The position numbers and the translations under genes were made by a program. Source: Streptomyces tsukubensis (lineage in GTDB: Bacteria > Actinomycetota > Actinomycetes > Streptomycetales > Streptomycetaceae). From it: 64,000 nt of DNA. Location: assembly GCF_003932715.1 (NCBI RefSeq), contig NZ_CP020700.1, forward strand, positions 1,063,501 through 1,127,500, in the 5' to 3' direction. Of this stretch, positions 53,758-64,000 are shown piece by piece; position 1 is the stretch's first letter, and the number at the start of each line of letters is the position of its first letter. The notes beneath the pieces are model-generated. The model was not told where the DNA came from. It did no database searches and worked only from the letters and a program-made list of their open reading frames with translations.

Positions 53758-54615
53758 TCAGTAGCCCCGCTGGCTCGCGTGGCTCGCGTAGAAGACCAGC
53801 CGGTACTTGCCGATCTGAACCTCGTCACCGCTCGTCAGATACACGGAGTCGATGGGCTCACGGTTGACGTACGTGCCGTTGAGGCTGCCGACGTCGGCGA
53901 CGCTGAAGCTGCCGTCCTGGCCTCTGCGGAACTCCACATGACGGCGGGATACGGTCACGTCGTCGAGGAAGATATCGCTCTGCGGGTGACGGCCCGCGGT
54001 CGTCAGATCCCCGTCGAGCAGGAAACGGCTGCCCGAGTTCGGTCCACGGCGCACCACCAGCAGCGCCGATCCCAGCGGCAGGGCGTCCACCGCGGCCTGG
54101 GCCTCCGGCGACAGCGACGGCAGCTGGGTCTGACCGGTCGTCTCGGAGTCGTACGCCTCCAGACCCGAAATGGAGATCGTCGACGTCGTCTCCGAGGAGC
54201 GCTCGGGAACCACACCGGGCTTCAGCGGCGCACCGCAGTTGGAGCAGAACCGGCTGGACTCGGGGTTGCGGTTACCGCACCTCGTACAGACCGTCACACC
54301 CGCCATGGAAGGATCCTCCTGCCGCGGCTGCCCCCCACGGGGGTTGGTCGCATAGGGGTCGGAGGCATACCCCCCACCCGCACCTGAGGTCGATGATTCA
54401 CCGAAACCTATGCGCCCGGCACCGGCAGGGTCAACTGACGACGCGCCCGGCGCGGGGGGAAACTCCCCGCCCCCCTGACCACCCACCTCGTCCCGGAACA
54501 GCGGCCGCCGGCCGCCCTGCTCCTCCTCCTGCTGACCCTGACGACGCGCACGGTGCCTGGCGTTGCCGCCGTCCTCGCGTGCGCTCTTGCCGAACAACTT
54601 CGAAAACAACTTCAC
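53758..54615 (-). CDS. garA: GarA-type FHA protein with zinc-ribbon
   Basis: Protein of 285 aa. Basic N-terminal region, then a zinc ribbon (VCTRCGNRNPESSRFCSNCGAPL, four Cys). A Ser/Thr-kinase site ETTSTIS follows, corresponding to the PknB/PknG target ETTS of mycobacterial GarA. The C-terminal FHA domain has LTTAGRHPQSDIFLDDVTVSRRHVEF and GSLNGTYVN. GarA/OdhI inhibits 2-oxoglutarate dehydrogenase when unphosphorylated. Here about 130 extra N-terminal residues precede the GarA-like part. Symbol by motif and synteny. Confidence 0.88.
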   Translation of the reverse strand: MKLFSKLFGKSAREDGGNARHRARRQGQQEEEQGGRRPLFRDEVGGQGGGEFPPAPGASSVDPAGAGRIGFGESSTSGAGGGYASDPYATNPRGGQPRQEDPSMAGVTVCTRCGNRNPESSRFCSNCGAPLKPGVVPERSSETTSTISISGLEAYDSETTGQTQLPSLSPEAQAAVDALPLGSALLVVRRGPNSGSRFLLDGDLTTAGRHPQSDIFLDDVTVSRRHVEFRRGQDGSFSVADVGSLNGTYVNREPIDSVYLTSGDEVQIGKYRLVFYASHASQRGY

Positions 54616-54802
54616 GGGCGATTCCCCTTGACCGAAATAGACCCGCCCGCGGGGCAGGACGCACTCTCAACGACGCCTGCCGACCCGGACATCCTCACAA
54701 CGTCCGTACCCACCGGACAGTTTCCATCACACCGCGCGAAGTCGTCGTGCCGACCTCCCACGGCTTCGTGCCCCGGTATCCGGAGCACCGTTCCCCGGTG
54801 AC

Positions 54803-55633
54803 TCACCGTGCTGACGACCGAGCGTAGTCAGGCTGCTTCTCGGGTCGCAAGGCGTCCACGACGATCTTCTCCGAGCGGGCCACCGTGGCCGTGGCCTGCT
54901 CCTTCTCCAGTGTCCGCACGATCCCCCCGGGAATGTTCAGGGCCGGCTCCAGGTCCTGCGGCTTTCCGATCACCTCGAACCGGTACGGCGCGTCGATCTT
55001 CTCGCCGTCCACTTCGACGTTCCCACCGGAACCGGTGAAATACGTATCGGCGACGACGCGGTGGCCGTTGACCTCGATCGCCTCGGCGCCCGCGGCCCGC
55101 AGCTCCTGCACGGCGTCGAGGAGCATGTCCGGCTCCACCGTGCCCGACCGGTCGTCGACGGTGAGCGTGATGCCCGGTCCCTGTGCCGCAACCGTACCGG
55201 CGAGGATGCCGAGCTGCTGCTCCTTCTGCCGGGTCTGCCGGCGGGCCTCCTCGGCCTGGTCCGAACTGGTCTCCAGTTCGGTCCGCTGCTGCTCCAGCCT
55301 GCGCTTCTCGTCCTCCAGCCGCTCGGTACGGCTGTCGAGCTCGTCCAGGATCCTCACCAGGTCCTCCTGGCGGGCGCCGCGGAGCGCACTGTTGTCGCTG
55401 GTGGAACGCACCTGGATGGCCAGCCCCAGCCCGAGGACGAAGAGCAGCAGGGCGACGGTGAGTTGGGCCCGGGTGATCCGCGGCGGCCAGAGTCCGGCCT
55501 TCAGCCGCTGCCGCCCGGTCGGCCGTCGACGGTCCGCGGTACTGCCGGGGGCGGCGTCGGGAACGGCCGCCGCGGTGCTGTCCTGCTCGTCCCGTCCGTG
55601 CCCGCCGGGGTTCCGGTCGCTGTCCACCGGCAT
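54803..55633 (-). CDS. DUF881 membrane protein
   Basis: Single-pass protein of 276 aa. Membrane segment AQLTVALLLFVLGLGLAIQV at about residues 56-75, then a coiled coil rich in Glu/Arg/Gln (DSRTERLEDEKRRLEQQRTE) and the DUF881 domain with VEPDMLLDAVQELRAAGAEAIEVNG. One-base overlap (TGATG) with the upstream sbp stop supports the ATG at 55633. Function unknown; constant partner of DUF1290 and a second DUF881 protein. Confidence 0.88.
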   Translation of the reverse strand: MPVDSDRNPGGHGRDEQDSTAAAVPDAAPGSTADRRRPTGRQRLKAGLWPPRITRAQLTVALLLFVLGLGLAIQVRSTSDNSALRGARQEDLVRILDELDSRTERLEDEKRRLEQQRTELETSSDQAEEARRQTRQKEQQLGILAGTVAAQGPGITLTVDDRSGTVEPDMLLDAVQELRAAGAEAIEVNGHRVVADTYFTGSGGNVEVDGEKIDAPYRFEVIGKPQDLEPALNIPGGIVRTLEKEQATATVARSEKIVVDALRPEKQPDYARSSAR

Positions 55634-55965
55634 CACGCCTGGAAGACGTGGCGGCGGATCGCGGCCGCGTTCGAGAAGATCCGGATGCCCAGCACGACCA
55701 CCACGCCCGTCGACAGCTGCGCGCCGACGCCGAGCTTGTCGCCGAGGAACACGATGAGCGCGGCGACCACCACGTTGGACAGGAACGAGACGACGAAGAC
55801 CTTGTCGACGAAGATCCCGTCGAGCATGGCCCGCAGTCCCCCGAACACGGCGTCGAGGGCCGCCACGACGGCGATCGGCAGATAGGGCTCGACCACCGCC
55901 GGTACCTCGGGCCGGACCAGCAGGCCGGCCACGACTCCCACGACGAGGCCCAGTACGGCGATCAC
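55633..55965 (-). CDS. sbp: Small basic protein (DUF1290)
   Basis: Membrane protein of 110 aa with three to four hydrophobic segments (IAVLGLVVGVVAGLLV, FVVSFLSNVVVAALIVFLG). Matches small basic protein Sbp/DUF1290, sandwiched between two DUF881 genes across actinobacteria and firmicutes. Role unknown; in Bacillus the gene lies near ftsA-ftsZ. Overlaps both neighbours by 1-4 bases, so translation is coupled. Confidence 0.92.
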   Translation of the reverse strand: MIAVLGLVVGVVAGLLVRPEVPAVVEPYLPIAVVAALDAVFGGLRAMLDGIFVDKVFVVSFLSNVVVAALIVFLGDKLGVGAQLSTGVVVVLGIRIFSNAAAIRRHVFQA

Positions 55966-56900
55966 GATGTGCCCTTCCCTGTGTCGGTCCGCCCCTGCCC
56001 GCTCCCCTTCGGGGCTTCGGGGGTTCCCGGTTGCGCTGTACGTACGATCAGGCTCGGAGCAGCCGGAAGCTGCACCCTGTCCTCAGTGGAGATGCTGAAA
56101 CGGATCCCGAAGTTCTCCTTCAGCGCGTGAAGATAATGTCCGTCCGCGCTGTCCTGGAACGTCGTGTTCAGCTTCTTGCCGTCCCCCACCGCGAGCACCG
56201 TGTACGGCGGCACGAGCGGTCTGTTGTCGACCAGTATGGCGTCACCGGCGGCCCGGATCGCCGACAGGGCGGTCAACCGCTGGCCGTTGATGGCGACGGA
56301 CTCCGCGCCGGACTCCCACAGCCCGTTGACGACGCGCTGCATATCGCGGTCGCGGACCCGGCCGGTGTCGCTGAAGCCGCTGCTCTCGCGCGGTCCGTCA
56401 CCGCCTCCGCCGGTGCCCTTGGCGTCGTCGACGACGAGTTTCACCCCGGGGCCCTCGACGTCCGTGGCCCCGGCCAGCAGGGAGACCGCGCGGCCCCGGT
56501 CGCCTTCGTCGGCGCTCAGGGCTTTCCGCTGACGCTCCCCCACTTCGGTGCGGAGTTTGTCGACATCGCGTTCCAGCGCATCCACATCGGCGGTTTCGGT
56601 GTCGATGCGGCTGATCAGTTTCTCGCGCTCCTTGGCGACCACGGGTGCCGATATCCGGGCCTCGGCGGCCCCGACGGTGACGATGCCGGCGGTGAGCACC
56701 AGTCCCGCTCCCAGCCACAGTTTCGCCCGGAGGGTACGGGGCAGCCCGCCTCCTTCGGCGCGGCGCGCCGCCGCCTCGGCGTACCCGTCGTCGAGGCTGT
56801 GCTCCATCACATTGGTCAGCAGCGACATCGACGCATCGGGGCGCGCGGGCGCCGGACCGGGTCGGGGACCGGTGCTCCGAACGGGGGGCTGCTGCGGCAT
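55962..56900 (-). CDS. DUF881 membrane protein
   Basis: Single-pass protein of 312 aa. N-terminal Pro-rich cytoplasmic leader, membrane segment WLGAGLVLTAGIVTVGAAEA at about residues 65-85, coiled coil (LISRIDTETADVDALERDVD) and a DUF881 domain with NGLWESGAESVAINGQRLTALSAIRAAGDAILVDNRPL. Start ATG at 56900 (MPQQPPVRSTG); an ATG nine bases earlier is an alternative and neither has a strong ribosome site. Likely forms one complex with Sbp and the other DUF881 protein. Confidence 0.87.
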   Translation of the reverse strand: MPQQPPVRSTGPRPGPAPARPDASMSLLTNVMEHSLDDGYAEAAARRAEGGGLPRTLRAKLWLGAGLVLTAGIVTVGAAEARISAPVVAKEREKLISRIDTETADVDALERDVDKLRTEVGERQRKALSADEGDRGRAVSLLAGATDVEGPGVKLVVDDAKGTGGGGDGPRESSGFSDTGRVRDRDMQRVVNGLWESGAESVAINGQRLTALSAIRAAGDAILVDNRPLVPPYTVLAVGDGKKLNTTFQDSADGHYLHALKENFGIRFSISTEDRVQLPAAPSLIVRTAQPGTPEAPKGSGQGRTDTGKGTS

Positions 56901-56998
56901 GCCGCACATCGTCGCACGTCGTCGGCGATACCGCCGAATGGCCCCACCGACGGGTGGACGGGCGGCCCGTGCGGGGCCGCCCGTCCACCCGTCGTACG

Positions 56999-59494
56999 TC
57001 AGTGACCTGCGCTGTCGACCACGGCGGCCCATTCGTCGAGGAGGGCCTTGGCGGAGGCGTCGTCGGGCCCTTCGGCCCACAGTCGGGTGACGGCCTCGGC
57101 CGGATCGGGCAGCACCATCACCCAGCGCCCGTCGGTCTCCACGACCCGTACGCCGTCGGTGGTGTCCACCTGCCGTTCCCCGGCGGCCTCGACGACGCGC
57201 CGCATCACCAGGCCCTTGACGGCCCACGGGGTCGCCAGATCGCGCTTGAGCACATGGGCCCGCGGGATCCGGGCGTCGATCTGGCTGAGCGTCAGCTGGG
57301 TCCGGGCGACCAGTCCCACGAGCCGCACGAGGGCGGCCGTACCGTCGAAGACGCTGCTGAACTCGGGGACGATGAACCCGCCGCGGCCGTCTCCGCCGAA
57401 CACGGTGGTCTCCTCACGGCCCACCCGGGTCAGATCGTCGGGCGAGGTCGTCGTCCACTCCACCTCGGTGCCGTGGTAGGCGGCCACCTGTTCGGCGATC
57501 CGGGTGGTGGTCACCGGCAGGGCGACCCTGCCGCTGCGCCGCTCGGCGGCGACCAGGTCGAGGAGGACCAGCAGGGCCCGGTCGTCCTCGATGATCCGGC
57601 CGCGTTCGTCGACGAGGGAGAGCCGTTCGCCGACGGGGTCGAATCTGACCCCGAAGGCGGCCCGGGCGGAGGCCACGATCTCGCCCAGCCGGACCAGTCC
57701 CGCCCTGCGGGTCTCCGCGGACTCCGTCGGGCGGGCTTCGTCGAGGCCGGGGTTGATGGTCAGCGCGTCCACGCCGAGTCGGCCGAGCAGGCTGGGCAGG
57801 ACGAGGCCCGCGCTGCCGTTGGACGCGTCGACGACGACCTTGAGTCCGGATTCGGCGACCCCGGTGGTGTCGACGTTGCGGAGCAGGGAGCCGGTGTACG
57901 AGTCGAAGACGCTCGCCGGGAAGTGCAGGTCCCCGATCTCGCCGGGGAACGCCCGCCGGTACTCCTGCCGGGCGTAGACCCGGTCCAGCTTCCGCTGTCC
58001 GGCCTGGGAGAGGTCGGCGCCGCGTTCGTCGAAGAACATGATGTCGACGGAGTCCGGTACGCCCGGTGACGTACGGATCATGATGCCGCCGGCGCTGCCG
58101 CGTGCCGTCTGCTGCCGGGCGACGGGCAGCGGGACGTTCTCCAGGTCGCGTACGTCGATCGCGCTGGCCTGGAGGGCGGAGATCACCGCGCGTTTGAGGG
58201 CTCGGGCGCCGCGGGAGTGGTCGCGGGCCGTGGTGACGGTGGCCCCCTTCTTCAGCGTGGTCGCATAGGCGCCTGCCAGCCGGACGGCGAGCTCGGGGGT
58301 GATTTCCACATTGAGGATTCCGGAGACTCCGCGGGCACCGAAGAGATGGGCCTGGCCGCGGGACTCCCAGATCACCGAGGTGTTGACGAAGGCACCGGCT
58401 TCGATGGTCTTGAACGGGTAGACCCGTACGTTGCCCTGGACGATCGACTCCTCGCCGACGAGGCATTCGTCGCCGATGACCGCGCCGTCCTCGATCCGGG
58501 CGGCCCGCATGATGTCGGTGTTCTTGCCGACGACGCAGCCCCGGAGGTTGCAGTGCTCTCCGATGTACACGTTGTCGTGGATCACGGCCTTGTGCAGGAA
58601 GGCACCGCTCTTGACGACGACGTTGGAGCCGACGACGGTGTGCTCTCTGATCTCCGCGTCGGCTTCGACCTTGGCGTAGTCGCCGATGTAGAGGGGGCCG
58701 CGGAGGACGGCGTCGGGGTGGACCTCGGCGCCTTCCGCGACCCATACGCCGGGCGAGATCTCGAAGCCGTCCAGCTCCACCTCGACTTTGCCTTCGAGGA
58801 CGTCGGCCTGGGCCTTCACATAGCTTTCGTGGGTGCCGACGTCCTCCCAGTAGCCTTCGGCGACATAGCCGTAGATCGGTTTGCCGTCCTTCATCAGCTG
58901 CGGGAACACATCACCGGACCAGTCGACCGGGACATCGGCTTCGACATAGTCGAAGACTTCCGGTTCCATGACGTAGATACCGGTGTTCACGGTGTCCGAG
59001 AAAACCTGGCCCCAGGTCGGTTTCTCCAGGAATCGTTCGACTTTCCCGGCCTCGTCGACGATGGTGATGCCGAACTCCAGGGGGTTGGGTACCCGGGTCA
59101 GGCAGACGGTGACCATGGCGCCCTTCTCCTTGTGGAAGGCGATCAGGTCGGTCAGATCGAAATCGGTGAGGGCATCACCGGAAATGACGAGGAATGCGTC
59201 GTCCCTGAGCGCTTCCTCGGCATTTTTCACACTGCCCGCGGTGCCGAGTGGCTTCTCCTCGTTGGCATAGGTGAGCTCCATACCGAGCTCTTCGCCGTCG
59301 CCGAAGTAATTCTTGACGAGGGAGGCGAGGAACTGCACGGTCACCACGGTTTCGGTGAGGCCGTGCCGCTTGAGCAGCCGCAGCACATGCTCCATAATCG
59401 GCCGGTTGGCGACCGGCAGGAGCGGCTTGGGCATGCTGGAAGTCATGGGGCGAAGCCGGGTTCCTTCGCCACCGGCCATCACGACGGCCTTCAT
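56999..59494 (-). CDS. Nucleotidyltransferase fused to a degenerate phosphomannomutase-like domain
   Basis: Fusion of 831 aa. Residues 1-240: sugar-1-phosphate nucleotidyltransferase ([31 protein letters not shown]); 250-375: left-handed beta-helix; 385-831: phosphohexomutase fold. The mutase catalytic loop TASHNP reads RTSPGVPDS (about 474-482), so the phosphoserine site is changed; the metal loop DGDxDR reads DPVGERL (619-625) and the sugar loop reads GGDGRGGF. The mutase half is therefore probably not a standard catalyst. The first half likely makes GDP-mannose or a similar NDP-sugar. Streptomycete orthologues share this fused form. Confidence 0.9.
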   Translation of the reverse strand: MKAVVMAGGEGTRLRPMTSSMPKPLLPVANRPIMEHVLRLLKRHGLTETVVTVQFLASLVKNYFGDGEELGMELTYANEEKPLGTAGSVKNAEEALRDDAFLVISGDALTDFDLTDLIAFHKEKGAMVTVCLTRVPNPLEFGITIVDEAGKVERFLEKPTWGQVFSDTVNTGIYVMEPEVFDYVEADVPVDWSGDVFPQLMKDGKPIYGYVAEGYWEDVGTHESYVKAQADVLEGKVEVELDGFEISPGVWVAEGAEVHPDAVLRGPLYIGDYAKVEADAEIREHTVVGSNVVVKSGAFLHKAVIHDNVYIGEHCNLRGCVVGKNTDIMRAARIEDGAVIGDECLVGEESIVQGNVRVYPFKTIEAGAFVNTSVIWESRGQAHLFGARGVSGILNVEITPELAVRLAGAYATTLKKGATVTTARDHSRGARALKRAVISALQASAIDVRDLENVPLPVARQQTARGSAGGIMIRTSPGVPDSVDIMFFDERGADLSQAGQRKLDRVYARQEYRRAFPGEIGDLHFPASVFDSYTGSLLRNVDTTGVAESGLKVVVDASNGSAGLVLPSLLGRLGVDALTINPGLDEARPTESAETRRAGLVRLGEIVASARAAFGVRFDPVGERLSLVDERGRIIEDDRALLVLLDLVAAERRSGRVALPVTTTRIAEQVAAYHGTEVEWTTTSPDDLTRVGREETTVFGGDGRGGFIVPEFSSVFDGTAALVRLVGLVARTQLTLSQIDARIPRAHVLKRDLATPWAVKGLVMRRVVEAAGERQVDTTDGVRVVETDGRWVMVLPDPAEAVTRLWAEGPDDASAKALLDEWAAVVDSAGH

Positions 59495-59551
59495 GTCGGA
59501 AGCGTCCTCCTTGGGAGACGACGGCCCAGCCGACTGCGCTCGTCCTAGATC

Positions 59552-59730
59552 GTCTCTTTCGGATCAGGCTGGGCTCGCGTGCCTCCCCCAGCTACCGCTG
59601 GGGGTGCCCCCAGCCACCGCGCCTCGCCGCGTTGTCGTCAGTCGCCTACGCTCCGCGTGGGCTCCATCCTCCGCCTTGCGATTCACGGCACCAGATCCCG
59701 CTCACTGATCCGGCCTGATCCGAAAGAAAC
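59552..59730. mobile_element. MITE-like inverted-repeat element
   Basis: GTCTCTTTCGGATCAGGC (59552-59569) and its complement GCCTGATCCGAAAGAAAC (59713-59730) form 18-bp terminal inverted repeats with one mismatch, enclosing 143 bp without a gene. Inside are CCCCCAGC/GCTGGGGG hairpins (59585-59604, and again 59606-59613) and a block that I recall as recurrent between streptomycete genes. A related 18-mer occurs at 45811. No clear target-site duplication. Confidence 0.6.
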
Positions 59731-59795
59731 TCCCTAAGAGGCCCTCTTGGCGTCATGCGCGGCCGGCCACACTGCGCAGCCGCGCATCAACGAGG

Positions 59796-60404
59796 TCAAT
59801 CGGCCGCTGTATCCGCCTTGACGAGACGGCGGACCTGGACCACATACAGGATCCCTGCCCACCAATACAGAGTTGTACCCCATCCGGCGAAGGCCCATCC
59901 GAAAACGGCGGCAAGTGACGCAAGCCACCCCGACCCGTCACTCAGGAGGAGCAGGGGGAAGGCGTACATCAGGTTGAACGTGGCCGCCTTGCCGAGGAAG
60001 TTCACCTGTGGCGGGGGATAGCCGTGCCGCCGGAGGATCCACACCATCACCAGGAGCATCGCTTCCCGTGCCAAAAGGGCCGCGGTGAGCCAGATCGGCA
60101 GGATCTCCCGCCAGGTGAGTCCGACCAGAGTGGACAGGATGTACAAGCGGTCGGCAGCGGGGTCGAGGAGCCGGCCGAGGCTGCTGATCTGGTTCCAGCG
60201 CCGGGCGAGTTTTCCGTCGAGATAGTCGGTCACTCCGCTGAGCATGAGGACGAGCAGTGCCCAGCCGTCGCTCTTGGGTCCACCGAACTCGGGGCGGAGG
60301 ATCAGCCACAGGAACAGCGGCACTCCGGCCAGCCGGGCCATGCTGAGGATGTTGGGGATGGTGAGCACCCGGTCCGTCTGAACGCGGGTCTCCTGGACCT
60401 CCAC
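59796..60404 (-). CDS. pgsA: CDP-alcohol phosphatidyltransferase (PgsA-like)
   Basis: Membrane enzyme of 202 aa. The family signature DG-x2-AR-x8-G-x3-D-x3-D is complete in DYLDGKLARRWNQISSLGRLLDPAADRL. About five membrane segments follow. It joins a CDP-diacylglycerol headgroup to an alcohol; by synteny with mycobacterial pgsA2 the product is uncertain (phosphatidylglycerophosphate or another lipid). The GTG at 60404 has AGGAGG upstream. First gene of the conserved block next to the rRNA operon. Confidence 0.9.
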   Translation of the reverse strand: MEVQETRVQTDRVLTIPNILSMARLAGVPLFLWLILRPEFGGPKSDGWALLVLMLSGVTDYLDGKLARRWNQISSLGRLLDPAADRLYILSTLVGLTWREILPIWLTAALLAREAMLLVMVWILRRHGYPPPQVNFLGKAATFNLMYAFPLLLLSDGSGWLASLAAVFGWAFAGWGTTLYWWAGILYVVQVRRLVKADTAAD

Positions 60405-60509
60405 CCGGGGCCTCCTGGGGAACGTGATGACGATGCCCCCCGACTTTACCGTCAGCGGCGCCTCATCCCGCACAGGGGTCGGTCCGGGATATCTGTCCGG
60501 AAATGCAGA

Positions 60510-60536
60510 AAGGCCCCGCACAGTGTGCGGGGCCTT
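60510..60536 (-). terminator. rRNA operon terminator
   Basis: AAGGCCCCGCAC and GTGCGGGGCCTT form a 12-bp perfect stem with a 3-nt loop, 14 bp beyond 5S rRNA, followed in the minus-strand direction by TCTGCATTT. Confidence 0.93.
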
Positions 60537-60549
60537 CCCATCAAAAATT

Positions 60550-60668
60550 GTTCGGCGGCGTCCTACTCTCCCACAGGGTCCCCCCTGCAGTACCATCGGC
60601 GCTGAAAGGCTTAGCTTCCGGGTTCGGAATGTAACCGGGCGTTTCCCTAACGCAATAACCACCGAAAC
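60550..60668 (-). rRNA. rrf: 5S ribosomal RNA
   Basis: About 119 nt, recognised on the minus strand: GTTTCGGTGG at the 5' end, GAACCCGGAAGC in the middle and GGGAGAGTAGGACGCCGCCG at the 3' end. The usual 5S fold and position, about 70 bp after 23S. Ends accurate to a few bases. Confidence 0.96.
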
Positions 60669-60718
60669 ACTATGAAACAAACAAACCGGAATCAACACGG
60701 TCGTTGCCTCAGAACTAA

Positions 60719-60734
60719 CACAGTGGACGCGAGC
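60719..60734 (-). other. 23S processing-stem, 3' arm
   Basis: CACAGTGGACGCGAGC is exactly complementary to 63873-63888, so the ends of 23S precursor pair into a long stem, the RNase III-type processing site. Confidence 0.8.
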
Positions 60735-60740
60735 AAATAT

Positions 60741-63863
<3,123 letters not shown>

Positions 63864-64000
63864 GCCACAGATGCTCGCGTCCACTGTGCAGTTCTCAAAC
63901 AACGACCAGCCACCCGTCACCCCACCGCATCAGCAGTGAGAACACCGGGGCCGGCACCGAAGACACTCAGACTCTCGTCCGTGCCCTCAGACACCCAACA
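63864..64000 (-). other. 16S-23S spacer (partial) with 23S processing-stem 5' arm
   Basis: Contains GCTCGCGTCCACTGTG (63873-63888), the 5' arm of the 23S processing stem. No tRNA is visible. The 16S gene is beyond the window on the minus strand. Confidence 0.7.

Noticed and set aside
63864..64000. tRNA in the rRNA spacer
   Set aside because: No cloverleaf or CCA-proximal pattern in either strand of the visible spacer.

Overview
The window is high-GC chromosomal DNA from a Streptomyces or very close relative. Pointers are the strong third-position GC codon bias, frequent GTG starts with AGGAGG-type ribosome binding sites, a complete conservon (cvnA-E), a third divergent EF-Tu (Tuf3-type), a tandem glycine riboswitch before gcvP, and an rRNA operon whose visible spacers carry no tRNA. 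The organism is inferred from gene content; no database was searched.

Layout. (1) 0-2.4 kb: cupin XRE regulator divergent from an EamA exporter, then a hexapeptide acyltransferase. (2) 2.8-7.9 kb: a conservon, meaning sensor-kinase-like ATPase, roadblock protein, DUF742 protein, Ras-like GTPase and a CYP157-type P450 lacking the ExxR arginine. The last four genes overlap. (3) 7.9-16.3 kb: hotdog thioesterase, QP-rich membrane protein, spermidine-synthase-like protein, Tuf3 with a broken NKxD motif, a 13-copy heptanucleotide repeat, a VTT-domain membrane protein, UppP, small proteins, an RlmG-like methyltransferase and a SnoaL-like protein. (4) 16.3-26.1 kb: Gfo/Idh/MocA oxidoreductase, FAD monooxygenase with its divergent TetR and two palindromic operators, lipoprotein, uracil-DNA glycosylase, peptide-binding lipoprotein, two SDRs, and a HipA-like kinase with DUF3037 partner. 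(5) 26.3-40.4 kb, accessory: secreted hyaluronidase-like protein with a small coiled-coil protein, methyltransferase, secreted SRPBCC protein with TetR, Rieske lipoprotein, a catalytically altered isochorismatase-like protein, two PPOX-fold flavoproteins, LysR, MocR, three EamA transporters and an orphan Clp_N protein. (6) 40.4-46.4 kb: PadR, PhzF, CPBP protease, glutamate-cysteine-ligase-like enzyme and small conserved proteins. (7) 46.5-60.4 kb, conserved actinobacterial core: riboswitch-gcvP, PRC-barrel, DinB, MerR, bifunctional nuclease, FtsR-type MerR, GarA-type FHA protein, DUF881/DUF1290/DUF881, a nucleotidyltransferase-phosphomannomutase fusion and a CDP-alcohol phosphatidyltransferase. 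The order matches the mycobacterial pgsA2-garA-gcvB neighbourhood except that gcvH is missing. (8) 60.5-64 kb: 5S and 23S rRNA on the minus strand; the 16S gene lies beyond the window.

How genes work together. The conservon proteins are expected to form a membrane signalling complex. UppP and the VTT protein may both serve undecaprenyl phosphate recycling. The 50-60 kb block joins glycine cleavage, GarA-type metabolic control, division regulation and envelope precursor synthesis. The accessory middle consists mainly of regulator-plus-target pairs with palindromic operators in their shared promoters.

Most notable: the Tuf3 G4-motif loss, the ExxR-less conservon P450, the CxxCxxCxxC insertion in the FAD monooxygenase, the HipA-like/DUF3037 pair, the hyaluronidase/coiled-coil pair, the non-catalytic phosphomannomutase domain, the heptanucleotide array and a 179-bp inverted-repeat element. 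No complete insertion sequence, prophage or CRISPR array is present.
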